Origin: Gammaproteobacteria bacterium | GTDB lineage: Bacteria; Pseudomonadota; Gammaproteobacteria; Ga0077536 | Assembly (NCBI GenBank): GCA_024235015.1 | Contig: JACKNG010000003.1 | Coordinates: forward strand, 372,001-436,000 | DNA length: 64,000 nucleotides | Reading direction: 5' to 3' | Shown here: piece by piece, positions 42,998-51,767 of the stretch | How the letters are laid out: every line of letters begins with the position of its first letter | How positions within the stretch are numbered: the first letter of the stretch is position 1 | Position numbers and translations under genes: made by a program | Notes under the pieces: generated by a model | Seen by the model: only the letters and a program-made list of their open reading frames with translations | Database searches by the model: none | Told to the model about the DNA's origin: nothing

Positions 42998-43795
42998 ATG
43001 AGTAATTTCGAAGACATCCTCTACGAAGTGAACGGCCGCACCGCGACCATCACCATCAACCGGCCGAAGAAGTACAACGCCTTCCGCCCGCGCACGGTGG
43101 TCGAGCTGATCGACGCCTTCCAGCGCGCCGGCTGGAACAAGGACATCGGCTCGATCGTGTTCACCGGCGCCGGCGGCAAGGCCTTCTGCACCGGCGGCGA
43201 CCAGTCCGACCACGCGGGCGGCCAGTATGGCGACAACGATGCGCGCGGCGCGGTCGGCATGCCGGTGGAGGAGCTGCACTCGGTCATTCGCGACGTGCCC
43301 AAGCCCGTCATCGCCAAGGTGCGTGGCTATGCCATCGGCGGCGGCAACGTCTTCGCCACGCTGTGCGACATGACCATCGCCTCGGACAACGCCATCTTCG
43401 GCCAGGTCGGACCCAAGATGGGCTCGGTCGACCCGGGCTTCGGCACGGCTTATCTGGCCCGCGTGGTGGGCGAGAAGAAGGCGCGCGAGATCTGGTACAT
43501 GTGCAAGCGTTACAGCGCCGAGGAAGCGCTGGCGATGGGCCTGGCCAACGCGGTGTACCCCGACGACCAGCTCGACGCCGAAGTGCAGAAGTGGTGCGAC
43601 GAGTTGAACAAGCGTTCGCCGACTGCCATCGCGCTGGCCAAGAAGAGCTTCAATGCCGACACCGAATCCATCCGTGGCCTGAGCCAGTTCGCCCTGCAGG
43701 CGGTCAAGCTCTACTACTGGACCGAGGAATCGCAGGAAGGCGTCAAGGCGCTCAACGAGAAGCGCGAACCGGACTTCATGAAGTTCTACAAGTAA
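42998..43795 (+). CDS. badI: BadI-like 2-ketocyclohexanecarboxyl-CoA hydrolase (crotonase fold)
   Basis: A 265-residue crotonase-fold enzyme. The segments AFCTGGDQSDHAGGQY, MPVEELHSVIRDVPKPVIAK (as pieces), YAIGGGNVFATLCD, FGQVGPKMGSVDPGFGTAYL and REIWYMCKRYSAEEA agree closely with Rhodopseudomonas palustris BadI as I recall it, and the C-terminus EGVKALNEKREPDFMKFYK is the same type. BadI hydrolytically opens the ring of 2-ketocyclohexanecarboxyl-CoA to pimelyl-CoA. The ATG at 42998 follows CGGAGC; 16 in-frame codons upstream are rejected. It is on the same strand as the badH-like gene, 505 bp downstream, with tandem repeats between. The beta-ketoadipyl MenB-type branch is the closest alternative, but the match to BadI motifs is strong. 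Confidence 0.85.
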   Translation: MSNFEDILYEVNGRTATITINRPKKYNAFRPRTVVELIDAFQRAGWNKDIGSIVFTGAGGKAFCTGGDQSDHAGGQYGDNDARGAVGMPVEELHSVIRDVPKPVIAKVRGYAIGGGNVFATLCDMTIASDNAIFGQVGPKMGSVDPGFGTAYLARVVGEKKAREIWYMCKRYSAEEALAMGLANAVYPDDQLDAEVQKWCDELNKRSPTAIALAKKSFNADTESIRGLSQFALQAVKLYYWTEESQEGVKALNEKREPDFMKFYK

Positions 43796-43891
43796 GGTGG
43801 GCCGCGCCGGGCGACGCTGTGCGCCCGCGCGCAAGACGCGCGCCGGGCGGGCAACGTCACCGGCGCGGGACCAGGGCCAGCGTCGCCGCGC

Positions 43892-45790
43892 TCACAGCAC
43901 GCCGCGCGACTCCAGCAACCCGACCAGGGCGGCGACGCACTCGCTGGTCGACTGCGCGGCCGTGTCGAGCACCAGGTCGGGGGCGCCCGGCGCCTCGTAG
44001 TCGAGCGGCTCTGCCGCGCCGTCGCCCGCTTCCGCGGCCCGCGCCGCGAGGGTCTCGGCCGGCGCGTCGACGTGGACAATCAGCAGGGCGTCGCCGAGCT
44101 CCTCGGCGGCACGCTGGCGTACCGCCTCGCTGGGCGCGACCAGGCTGGCGATGCAGACCAGGCCGGCTGCGTTCATCAGCCTGGCCACTTCGACGGCGCG
44201 ACGCAGGTTCTCGGAGCGCGCGTCGTGGCTGAAGCCGAGGTCGCGACTGATACCCAGACGCAGGTTCTGACCATCGAGCACGCTGCAGGCGCGGCCATCG
44301 TCGAACAGGCGCCGCTCGAGGGCGTAGGCGATGGTGGTCTTGCCAGCGTGCGGCCGGCCACTCAGCAGCACGGTCACCGGCCGCTGGCCGAAGCGCGCAC
44401 GCCGTTCCGCGGCGGTGACCTGGCTGGTGCTCTCGGTGAGCTCCGTGCTGGCCGGCTCGTCGTCCCAGTGATCGCGCGCCTCGTGGCGTGCACGCTGGTG
44501 AATCATGCCGGCACCGACGGTCGCGTTGGTGATGCGATCGATGAGGATGAACGCGCCCATGTGGCGGTTACGGCGATAGTCGTCGTAGGCGACCGGTGCG
44601 CTGAGCGAAACCGTGCAGCGCCCTATCTCGTTCAGGCTCAGGGTTGGCTGGTCGCGCCGGTGCAGGCTGTTGACGTCGACCGCGTAACGCAGCGTGCTGA
44701 CGCTGCCCGGCACGACACTGGTGGCGTGCTTGACGAGGTAGGTCTTGCCCGGCACCAGCGGCTGCTCGGACATCCACACCACCATGGCATCGAAACGATC
44801 GCCGAGTTCGGGCACGTTGCCCGGCCGCGCGATGACGTTGCCGCGGCTGACGTCGATCTCGTCTTCGAGCGTCAGGGTCACGGCCTGGCCGGCGAACGCT
44901 TCCGCCAGCTCGCCGTCGTAGGTGACGATGCTCTCGACCCGCGAGCTGCGCCCCGACGGCAGGACCACGACTTCGTCGCCGCGGCGCACGATCCCGGAGG
45001 CGATGGTGCCGCAGAAACCGCGGAAATCGAGATTCGGTCGGTTCACGTACTGCACCGGAAAGCGGAAGTCCTCGAGGTTGCGGTCCGAACCGATGTAGAC
45101 CGTCTCGAGGAAATTCATCAGGGTCGGCCCCTGGTACCAGGGCATCTTGGCCGAGGCGTCGACGACGTTGTCGCCGTGCAGCGCGGCGATGGGTATGAAA
45201 TCGAGATCGGGAATGTCGAGACGCTGGGCGAAATCGAGGTACTCGTCGCGGATGCGTGCGAAAACCGCCTCGTCGAAATCAACCAGGTCCATCTTGTTCA
45301 CCGCGACCAGCACGTGGCGGATGCCCAGCAGCGAGGTGATGAAGGAATGGCGCCGGGTCTGGGTCTGCACGCCGTAACGCGCATCGACCAGGATGATGGC
45401 GAGATCCGCGGTCGAGGCGCCGGTCGCCATGTTGCGCGTGTACTGCTCGTGACCCGGGGTGTCGGCGATGATGAACTTGCGCTTGGCGGTCGAGAAGTAG
45501 CGGTAGGCGACGTCGATGGTGATGCCCTGCTCGCGCTCGGCCTTGAGGCCGTCGGTCAGCAACGCCGGGTCGAACTCGCCGCCGGTGGTGCCGTGCAGCT
45601 TGGAATCGCGCCGGATGGTCGACAGCTGGTCCTCGTAGATCATCTTCGAGTCGTAGAGCAGGCGCCCGATCAGGGTGCTCTTGCCGTCGTCCACGCTGCC
45701 GCAGGTGATGAAGCGCAGGAGTTCCTTCTCTTCGTGCTGGCGCAGGTAGGCGTCGATATCGGTGGCGATGAGGTCTGATTGATGAGACAT
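43892..45790 (-). CDS. cysNC: Bifunctional sulfate adenylyltransferase subunit 1 / APS kinase (CysN-CysC fusion)
   Basis: A 632-residue fusion. Residues 1 to about 450 are CysN, a GTPase of the elongation-factor type with GSVDDGKST (G1), DTPGHEQYTRNMATGAS (G3) and NKMDLVDF (G4). Residues from about 460 are an APS kinase domain with the P-loop SGRPHAGKTT and DGQNLRLGISRDLGFSHDAR (quoted in part). CysN stimulates ATP sulfurylase activity by GTP hydrolysis; the CysC part phosphorylates APS to PAPS. The kinase P-loop, usually GLSGAGKST, is altered (RPHAGKT), and its Asp-Gly-Asp motif reads DGQ, so kinase activity might be reduced. Operon with cysD, 61 bp upstream. No signal sequence; cytoplasmic. 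Confidence 0.93.
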   Translation of the reverse strand: MSHQSDLIATDIDAYLRQHEEKELLRFITCGSVDDGKSTLIGRLLYDSKMIYEDQLSTIRRDSKLHGTTGGEFDPALLTDGLKAEREQGITIDVAYRYFSTAKRKFIIADTPGHEQYTRNMATGASTADLAIILVDARYGVQTQTRRHSFITSLLGIRHVLVAVNKMDLVDFDEAVFARIRDEYLDFAQRLDIPDLDFIPIAALHGDNVVDASAKMPWYQGPTLMNFLETVYIGSDRNLEDFRFPVQYVNRPNLDFRGFCGTIASGIVRRGDEVVVLPSGRSSRVESIVTYDGELAEAFAGQAVTLTLEDEIDVSRGNVIARPGNVPELGDRFDAMVVWMSEQPLVPGKTYLVKHATSVVPGSVSTLRYAVDVNSLHRRDQPTLSLNEIGRCTVSLSAPVAYDDYRRNRHMGAFILIDRITNATVGAGMIHQRARHEARDHWDDEPASTELTESTSQVTAAERRARFGQRPVTVLLSGRPHAGKTTIAYALERRLFDDGRACSVLDGQNLRLGISRDLGFSHDARSENLRRAVEVARLMNAAGLVCIASLVAPSEAVRQRAAEELGDALLIVHVDAPAETLAARAAEAGDGAAEPLDYEAPGAPDLVLDTAAQSTSECVAALVGLLESRGVL

Positions 45791-45851
45791 GCAGGATTCC
45801 GGTCTTCGCGACGGGCGATGTTCGTGGGTGGACGGTGGCGAACGCGGCGGC

Positions 45852-46763
45852 TCAGAAGTAACCGCGACGCTTCTTCTCCTCCATGCCGGCGCCGCCCTCG
45901 TCCTGGTCGATGACGCGGCCCTGGCGCTCGGAGGTCTTGGTCAACAGCATTTCCTGGATGATCTCGGGCAGGGTCGTCGCCTGCGATTCGACCGCGCCCG
46001 TCAACGGGTAGCAACCGAGGGTCCGGAAACGCACCATCTTGTGCTCGACGGCCTCGCCCGGCAGCAGTTGCATGCGCTCGTCGTCGACCATGATGAGCAC
46101 GCCGTTGCGCTTCACCACCGGCCGCTCGGCGGCGAAGTAGAGCGGTACCAGCGGGATGTTCTCGAGATGGATGTACTGCCAGATGTCGAGCTCGGTCCAG
46201 TTCGACAGGGGGAACACGCGAATGCTCTCACCCTTGTTGACCTTGGCGTTGTAGAGGTTCCACAACTCGGGGCGCTGGTTCTTGGGGTCCCAGCGGTGGT
46301 TGCGATCGCGGAAGGAGAACACGCGCTCCTTGGCGCGCGATTTCTCCTCGTCGCGGCGCGCGCCGCCGAAAGCGGCGTCGAAACCGTACTTGTCGAGCGC
46401 CTGCTTGAGCGCGTCCGTCTTCATCAGCTCGGTGTGCTTCTCGCTGTCCTCGAACGGGCTGATGCCATGCGTGAGCCCTTCGGTGTTGGTGTGCACGAGC
46501 ACGTCGAGGCCGAGCTCCCCGCGTACGTAGTTCTCGCGGAACTCGATCATCTCGCGGAACTTCCAGGTGGTGTCGACGTGCAGCAGCGGAAACGGCAGCT
46601 TGCCCGGGTGGAAGGCTTTCAGTGCCAGCTGCAGCATCACCGCCGAGTCCTTGCCGATGGAGTACAGCATGACCGGGTTGGCGAACTCGGCGGCGACTTC
46701 GCGAATGATGTGAATGCTCTCGGCTTCGAGCTGCTTGAGATGGGTCTGGTGGACGCTGGACAT
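45852..46763 (-). CDS. cysD: Sulfate adenylyltransferase subunit 2 (CysD)
   Basis: A 303-residue PP-loop ATP pyrophosphatase subunit. It has the PP-loop MLYSIGKDSAVMLQLALKAF (SxGKDS), LLHVDTTWKFREMIEFR, AFGGARRDEEKSRAKERV and the C-terminal LGCYPLTGAVESQA with GRVIDQDEGGAGMEEKKRRG, all typical of CysD. Together with CysN it makes adenosine 5'-phosphosulfate from sulfate and ATP. The start at 46763 (MSSVHQTHLKQLEAE) is normal. It is the first gene of the cysD-cysNC operon. No reductase or transporter genes are nearby, so the APS/PAPS may serve either cysteine synthesis or sulfation. Confidence 0.96.
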   Translation of the reverse strand: MSSVHQTHLKQLEAESIHIIREVAAEFANPVMLYSIGKDSAVMLQLALKAFHPGKLPFPLLHVDTTWKFREMIEFRENYVRGELGLDVLVHTNTEGLTHGISPFEDSEKHTELMKTDALKQALDKYGFDAAFGGARRDEEKSRAKERVFSFRDRNHRWDPKNQRPELWNLYNAKVNKGESIRVFPLSNWTELDIWQYIHLENIPLVPLYFAAERPVVKRNGVLIMVDDERMQLLPGEAVEHKMVRFRTLGCYPLTGAVESQATTLPEIIQEMLLTKTSERQGRVIDQDEGGAGMEEKKRRGYF

Positions 46764-46884
46764 GGTTCGTCGAGGCTCTTCGGGTGGGCGGTTCGCGGAC
46801 GTCACGCTTCGCGACGGGCGCCCATTGTAACGGCTGCGTGCGGGCGCCACTGAAGCGCGCCGCACGCACAGTCATGGCGTGCGC

Positions 46885-47160
46885 TCAGGCGGCGCGGCGA
46901 CCGACCAGGGCGCGGGTCGGCGCGCTACCGTACTGCTCGCTGTGGCGCGCACCGTGCTCGAGTTCGAAGAAATCGCCCCCGCGGCAGGTGCACACGCGAC
47001 CGTCGGCGACCGTCACCGTGAGCTCGCCTTCGAGTACCAGTGCGACGACGTCGAAATCGTGGCTGTGCTCGGGGTTGTGCAGGCCGGCCGGGCGTTCGAG
47101 CAATTCGGGTTCGTCGTAACCGTGTTCGCGGCAGTGGCGGCGGAAGCTGGCTTCGTCCAT
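46885..47160 (-). CDS. Small cupin-domain protein
   Basis: A 91-residue protein formed of a single cupin fold. The metal-site residues are visible in LHNPEHSHDFDVVALVLEGE (His, His and a Glu-like position) and GDFFELEHGARHSEQYGS (second His). Small cupins of this type serve as metal-dependent enzymes or sugar and small-molecule binders; specific function unknown. The start at 47160 gives MDEASFRRHCREHGYDEPE. The longer frame upstream overlaps nothing and lacks cupin residues, so it is not used. It lies upstream of the cysD promoter region on the same strand, 121 bp away. A second cupin begins 167 bp upstream on the same strand, so the two may be related in use. Confidence 0.78.
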   Translation of the reverse strand: MDEASFRRHCREHGYDEPELLERPAGLHNPEHSHDFDVVALVLEGELTVTVADGRVCTCRGGDFFELEHGARHSEQYGSAPTRALVGRRAA

Positions 47161-47327
47161 CGCGGGCGCTCTCCCTGGTGGTGGTCGGACGCCGCGCACT
47201 CTACACCGATTCCAGGCACCGTTCGCCCCACGTGCCGTGGGTTTTTGCCGGCACGCGCGGGGAAACGTGAACGGGCACGCCGGCCAGCGGGCGGTGCCGA
47301 CGTCCTCGCGGCGCGCCCCCGCGCGGT

Positions 47328-47720
47328 TCAGGCCGGCGGCCAGCGAGCGAGATCGAAATCGGCACCGAGCCGCAGGAACACCAGGCGCACGGCGCCATCG
47401 AGCGCGCGCGTGCGGTGGCCCTGGCCGGTGAGGTCGTCGGCGAGGAAGGCCTCGCCCGGCCCCCACTGGCGGCGACTGCCGTCGCCGACCTCGACCTCGA
47501 GGCGGCCGCTCAGCACGACGACGAGCTGGCGGTCGGGGGCGCCGTGCCAGTCCTGGTCGAGCCCCGCCGGCAGCTCCACCACCACCGCCTCGGCGGCGAA
47601 CGGCAGGGAAGTCCGGATCTCGTGGCCGAATTCGTCCTGGCGGCGTTCACTCAAGGCGATGTCGCGGCGTTCGAACTCCGATTGGCCGGCCGGGTTGGTG
47701 CTGAAACGCGTGATGTACAT
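47328..47720 (-). CDS. Cupin-fold protein (HutD/ChrR-like size)
   Basis: A 130-residue protein with a jelly-roll pattern: RQLVVVLSGRLEVEVGDGSR, GPGEAFLADDLTGQGHRTRA and a C-terminal VRLVFLRLGADFDLARW. A His in GQGHRTRA and the acidic residue in GEAFLADD occupy metal-ligand positions of cupins; the first motif has DWHGAPDRQLVVV, so the site is not fully canonical. It could bind a small molecule or metal. The start at 47720 (MYITRFSTNPAGQSEFE) is chosen; 49 upstream codons belong to the neighbouring gene's antisense-like region. It is 13 bp downstream of the heme propeller gene, so it is likely in its operon. Confidence 0.7.
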   Translation of the reverse strand: MYITRFSTNPAGQSEFERRDIALSERRQDEFGHEIRTSLPFAAEAVVVELPAGLDQDWHGAPDRQLVVVLSGRLEVEVGDGSRRQWGPGEAFLADDLTGQGHRTRALDGAVRLVFLRLGADFDLARWPPA

Positions 47721-47733
47721 GGTCACCAGCCTC

Positions 47734-49830
47734 CTAGTGCGCGAGGGGATCGGGTCGCAATTGGATCTTGCCGACGTAGGATCGCGGCAACTCGGAATGC
47801 AGGATGGGGTCGAGGCCGTTGGTGAACCACAGGCCGCGGCCCTTCCACCCGGCCTCGGCATCGTCAATCCGGCCGTCGAGCCCGCGCGTGTAGGTGTTCA
47901 GCGGGTAGGGAATGCGGATGGTCGTGAACTGCTCGGTGCGCGGGTCGAAGGCGATGAGCGAATCGGAGTTGGTGCCGTTGACGATGACGACGTCTCGGCC
48001 GAGGCCGAGGGTGTCGAACTGGTCGACCCACAGGTAGTAGTGCATGTCCGTACTGCCCTCGGGCGCATCGTCGGGGCGGCCGCGGAAACCCGGCCCGGGG
48101 GTGCGCCACAGGGTCCAGCCCTCCGGGCACTGGCCGCCCGTGCCCCAGGTCTGTTTGCACTTCGAGCGATCGAAGCGCGCCAGCTGGCTGCTGCCGCCGA
48201 GGGCGGTCCAGACGTGGCCGGCGCTGTCGACGTCGATACCGCGCGGCCCCATGCCGGGCGCCGGCGGTGCATAGGCCTCGTGACGATCGGTGGCCGGGTC
48301 GTAGCGCAGGATCCAGCCGGGCTCACCGGGCGGGCTGGTGACGCCGGGCACGATCGCACTCCACGCGCTGCCGTCGACCGGGTTGGGAATGACGCCGTAG
48401 TGGAAGCCGACGATGGCGCGATCGGCGCTGCCGTCGCCATCGCTGTCCACGCGCACCTCGGAGTAGCCCTGCGCCGCGGCGAGCGTCTCGGGATGGTCCG
48501 GGTCGTACTTGGCGGGGTCGAGCCAGCCGACGACGTAATCGTCGCCGCTGGTCCACAGGCGGCCGTCGGCGCCGAACTGGAGATGGTGGGTGCCGTAACA
48601 GCTGTCGATCAGGGTGAAGGCCGCGCGCCCGGGATCGTAATAGCCGAGCTGGCGATGGTGGCGATGATCGGCGATCACCGGATCGTCGCGGCAGAAGGCC
48701 GGCAGGTCGGCGGCCCACTGGCGGCGGATCTGGGTCGTCAACCAGACGCGGCCGGCGGCGTCCATCATCGGGTTGTGCGGGTTGGCGGGGTTGTCATAGC
48801 GGCCGGCGTGCGCCGAGTCGAAACCCGGCCAGGGACAGCCGAGCGAGCCGAAACCGAACGGCGCCGGCTCGCTGCCGTCGCGGCCGCGGTAGGTCTGCTC
48901 GCACCACGGCGTATCGAAGCCGTCGCGGGTCGGCACCTCGACGCGCTCGGCGGTATGCGCGACCGGGTCGACGATCAGCAGGTAGTCGTTGGCAAGATCG
49001 ACGCCGTACACCGGGCCGTTGGCATTGACCGTCGGGTCGCGCTTGTCGGTCGCGATCTCGTCGTGGGCATAGGTGTAGCGATCGCCCCAGGCCCACTGGG
49101 TGATGACGACGTTGCGCTCGACCCCGCGCGGCCGCGGCGGCGCCGGCGGCGGGACCTCTGCCGCCAGGCGCTCGCCCCAGGCGCCGAGCGCATCGAGCAG
49201 GCGATCGCGGCCCAGGCTGTCGGCGAAGTAGCTCATCGCCGCGGCCTTGCGGAAGCCGTGATCGAAGGCGTCGCGGCCAGGCAGGCGGGTGACCGCGGCG
49301 CCGAGCTGGTGGCACAGCACGCAGTCGAGCTTGAACTGCCCCGCCCAGCCGGCCGGGCGCTCGAGTCCCGGCGCGTGGGCCGCATCGGCGCCGCCGAACA
49401 GGCCGCCGCCGGCATCGGCCGTGGCGTGGCCGAAGGCGTCGTCAGGCGGCAGTTCGAACAATGCCAGCCAGTGGCTGGCGGGATAGACCTGGGCCGCGCT
49501 CCAGGCGTCGCCGGCGCGGTTCGCGACCAGTTCGACCTCGGCGCCGCGTGCAATCTTGCGCGGGGTCGAATCCTCGAGCCCGTATCCGCGTACCCACAGC
49601 TGGTAATCGGCCGCCGGCAGTTGCGGGACGACGAAGCGGCCGTCGGCGGCGGTGACGACGATCTTGCGATAGGGCGTCGGCAACTGGTCGGTCTCGGCGA
49701 TCACCCATACGCCGGCCTCGGCCGCGCCGTCGTCGTTGACGACGCGCCCGCTGATGTAGTCGTCGGCCTGCAGCGGGGCCGCGACGAATGCGAGCGCGAC
49801 TGCCCATGCGCGCATGATCCGGGTCTTCAT
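47734..49830 (-). CDS. Exported monoheme cytochrome with carboxypeptidase-regulatory-like and beta-propeller regions
   Basis: A 698-residue protein with a signal peptide (cleaved near PLQADD). Residues 24-105 form a carboxypeptidase-regulatory-like beta-sandwich (YISGRVVNDDGAAEAGVWVI). Next comes a c-type heme motif, Cys170-Val-Leu-Cys173-His174 in LDCVLCHQLGAAV. The remaining 500 residues look like a streptogramin-lyase/Vgb-type beta-propeller with repeated units such as DAAGRVWLTTQIRR, GADGRLWTSGDDY and DSAGHVWTALGG. The protein is periplasmic and probably transfers electrons or binds a quinoid or carbohydrate ligand; the substrate is unknown. The start at 49830 gives a clean signal. A cupin gene follows 13 bp downstream. 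It resembles proteins near PQQ dehydrogenases. Confidence 0.8.
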   Translation of the reverse strand: MKTRIMRAWAVALAFVAAPLQADDYISGRVVNDDGAAEAGVWVIAETDQLPTPYRKIVVTAADGRFVVPQLPAADYQLWVRGYGLEDSTPRKIARGAEVELVANRAGDAWSAAQVYPASHWLALFELPPDDAFGHATADAGGGLFGGADAAHAPGLERPAGWAGQFKLDCVLCHQLGAAVTRLPGRDAFDHGFRKAAAMSYFADSLGRDRLLDALGAWGERLAAEVPPPAPPRPRGVERNVVITQWAWGDRYTYAHDEIATDKRDPTVNANGPVYGVDLANDYLLIVDPVAHTAERVEVPTRDGFDTPWCEQTYRGRDGSEPAPFGFGSLGCPWPGFDSAHAGRYDNPANPHNPMMDAAGRVWLTTQIRRQWAADLPAFCRDDPVIADHRHHRQLGYYDPGRAAFTLIDSCYGTHHLQFGADGRLWTSGDDYVVGWLDPAKYDPDHPETLAAAQGYSEVRVDSDGDGSADRAIVGFHYGVIPNPVDGSAWSAIVPGVTSPPGEPGWILRYDPATDRHEAYAPPAPGMGPRGIDVDSAGHVWTALGGSSQLARFDRSKCKQTWGTGGQCPEGWTLWRTPGPGFRGRPDDAPEGSTDMHYYLWVDQFDTLGLGRDVVIVNGTNSDSLIAFDPRTEQFTTIRIPYPLNTYTRGLDGRIDDAEAGWKGRGLWFTNGLDPILHSELPRSYVGKIQLRPDPLAH

Positions 49831-50031
49831 AAGATGGCTGGTCTCCCCCTTGTGCCGCTGGCGCAACGACCGGTTGCGCATGCTCGTGACGATAACACCC
49901 TGGACGCGTCGCAGCGCCACGCCGGCGCCGGATGGCGGTGCACGTGATGCCGCGCGCCGCTAGCGGCGTGCACCCTGCGCGCGATGCGTAGGGCCCCGTT
50001 CCGCCTGGCCCCGGCCGGGCGGAGTGCGCGG

Positions 50032-50739
50032 TCAATCCGCCGCGGCAGGCAGAAAGCCATCGAGAAAACGTTCCAGCCAGCGTCGGCTCGCCGCGGCATA
50101 GCGCGCGTGCTGGTCGAGCTGGACGGCGCAATCGGGGCCGCGGTGGGCGGCGATGTGCACGCTGCCACGCTCGGAGGTCGCCCAGCGCTCGATCATCGCG
50201 CGGGTCATCTCGGGGTGGTACTCGATGCCGTAGACGCGCGTGCCGTAACGATAGGCCTGGGCCTCGAACAGGGTGCCGCGGGCGAGCTGCACCGCGCCGG
50301 CCGGGATCTCGAAGGTCTCGGCGTGCCACTGGTAGAACATCGTCGGCTGGTCGAGAAAGTCGGCGCCAGCGGCCGCCGGCAACACTTCGCAGTAACCGAT
50401 CTCGACGTGGCCGTCGGCATGGCCGTGCACGCGGGCGCCGAGCACGCGCGCGATCTCCTGCGCGCCGAGGCAGATACCGAGCAGTGGCATCCCGGCCGGC
50501 AGGGCGTGGCGTTCGAGCCAGTCGAGCTCGGCGCGGATGCCCGGCAGGTGGTCGTCGTTGGCGCTCTGCGGCCCGCCGAAGACGACCGCGGCGGCGTAGT
50601 CCTCGAGCACCGTCGGCAGGCAGCCGCCGAGATTGGGGCAGCAGCGCTCGAGCTGGTAACCGCGCGCTTCCAGCGCCGCGCCGACGAAGCCCGGGGTCGA
50701 GTGTTCCTGGTGGAGGACGACCAGCACGCGTCCGCTCAT
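50032..50739 (-). CDS. Class I glutamine amidotransferase-like protein (GATase1)
   Basis: A 235-residue stand-alone GATase1 protein. The nucleophile Cys90 is in LLGICLGAQEIARVLG, and GIEYHPEMTRAM carries the catalytic His with Glu near residue 176. FGGPQSANDD near residue 54 is the usual oxyanion region. Such stand-alone domains either hydrolyse glutamine for a partner enzyme or act as gamma-glutamyl hydrolases. The start overlaps the stop of the upstream LLM oxidoreductase by 4 bp (ATGA), so the two are translationally coupled. The unusual LLM/GATase pairing hints at oxidation and amide transfer on one substrate (inference). No synthetase partner is seen beside it. Confidence 0.87.
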   Translation of the reverse strand: MSGRVLVVLHQEHSTPGFVGAALEARGYQLERCCPNLGGCLPTVLEDYAAAVVFGGPQSANDDHLPGIRAELDWLERHALPAGMPLLGICLGAQEIARVLGARVHGHADGHVEIGYCEVLPAAAGADFLDQPTMFYQWHAETFEIPAGAVQLARGTLFEAQAYRYGTRVYGIEYHPEMTRAMIERWATSERGSVHIAAHRGPDCAVQLDQHARYAAASRRWLERFLDGFLPAAAD

Positions 50740-51767
50740 GACCTGCCCTCGTGCGTGCGCACGCCGCGCACCACGCCGCCGGCAAAGGCCTCGGCGCCAC
50801 GCGCAAAGGCCGCGGCAGTGCCGCCCTGCGGGCTGATCACGATGGTGTCGACGCCGGCCGCGTAGTCCTGTTCGACCAGCGCCCGGCAGTGGGCCTCGTC
50901 GCCGAAGCTGAACACCCGGCGCACCATCTCGTCGCTGATCGCGGCCTGGATGGCGGCACGGTCGCGCGCCGCGTAGCCGGCGATGGCCTGCTCGACCGCG
51001 GCGCCGTAGCCGAGTTCACGCAACACGTTCTGGTATTGCGCGGCCGAGGCATAGAAAGCGAGGTGCTGGCGGAAGTATTCGAGGCCCGTGGCATCGTCGT
51101 CGACGAGGTAGAAGGCGCGCCGCTTGATGATCTCGATGGCGTCGAGGCTGCGCCCGGCGCGACCGGCGCCGGTGGCGAGGCGCTCGCGGGCGTAGTCCAT
51201 GCGGTCGGGCGGCGTGAAGTCGTTGAGCAGAACGCCGTCGGCGACTTCGCCGGCGAGTTCGAGCATGCGCCCGCCGATGGCGCCGATGACGATCGGCACC
51301 GGTTGCGCCGGCGGCGCCGCGAGGCGGAAGCCGTGGCTGCGCACGGTGCGACCTTCGAACGCGGTCTTGGCCCCGCCGAGGATATCGCGCAGCAGCGCCA
51401 CCGTTTCGCGCACCCGGGTCAACGGGCGCGCGTAGTCGAGGCCGTACCAGCGTTCGATCATGTTCGGCGTCGAGGCACCGAGGCCGAGCACGAAGCGCCC
51501 CGGCGCACGCGCCGCGGCGGCGACCACGCCGCTGGCGAGTACCGGCACGGCGCGGTTGTACACCGGCACCACGCCGGTGGCGAGGCGCACCGTGCGGGTC
51601 GCCACGCCGAGCGCGGCGGCCAGCGCGATGGGGTCTTCCATACCCTCGGCGTCACACAGCCAGAGATCGTCGTAGCCGTGCTGCTCGGCCCAGATACCGC
51701 GCTCGAAGCCTGCCGCCAGCCCCGGCACGGGCCACAGCATGAGACCGATTCGTCGGCTTCGCTTCAT
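50736..51767 (-). CDS. LLM-class (luciferase-like) oxidoreductase, F420-type signature
   Basis: A 343-residue TIM-barrel protein. It contains IGLMLWPVPGLAAGFERGIW, EQHGYDDLWLCDAEGMEDPIA (as parts), RAPGRFVLGLGASTPNMIE and VPIVIGAIGGRMLELAGEVADG, the pattern of F420-dependent LLM enzymes such as Mer and Fgd relatives; FMN-dependent members look similar. It likely catalyses a redox step on a small organic substrate. The start at 51767 (MKRSRRIGLMLW) is typical; an upstream frame is rejected. It is the first gene of a two-gene unit with the GATase1 gene and lies about 300 bp from the divergent PQQ dehydrogenase gene. Confidence 0.87.
   Translation of the reverse strand: MKRSRRIGLMLWPVPGLAAGFERGIWAEQHGYDDLWLCDAEGMEDPIALAAALGVATRTVRLATGVVPVYNRAVPVLASGVVAAAARAPGRFVLGLGASTPNMIERWYGLDYARPLTRVRETVALLRDILGGAKTAFEGRTVRSHGFRLAAPPAQPVPIVIGAIGGRMLELAGEVADGVLLNDFTPPDRMDYARERLATGAGRAGRSLDAIEIIKRRAFYLVDDDATGLEYFRQHLAFYASAAQYQNVLRELGYGAAVEQAIAGYAARDRAAIQAAISDEMVRRVFSFGDEAHCRALVEQDYAAGVDTIVISPQGGTAAAFARGAEAFAGGVVRGVRTHEGRS

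Noticed and set aside
42492..43001. A repeat-containing plus-strand frame (51-residue units) and its minus-strand counterpart
   Set aside because: Open only because the repeat period is a multiple of three; no ribosome site, and both strands are equally open. Annotated as DNA repeat instead.
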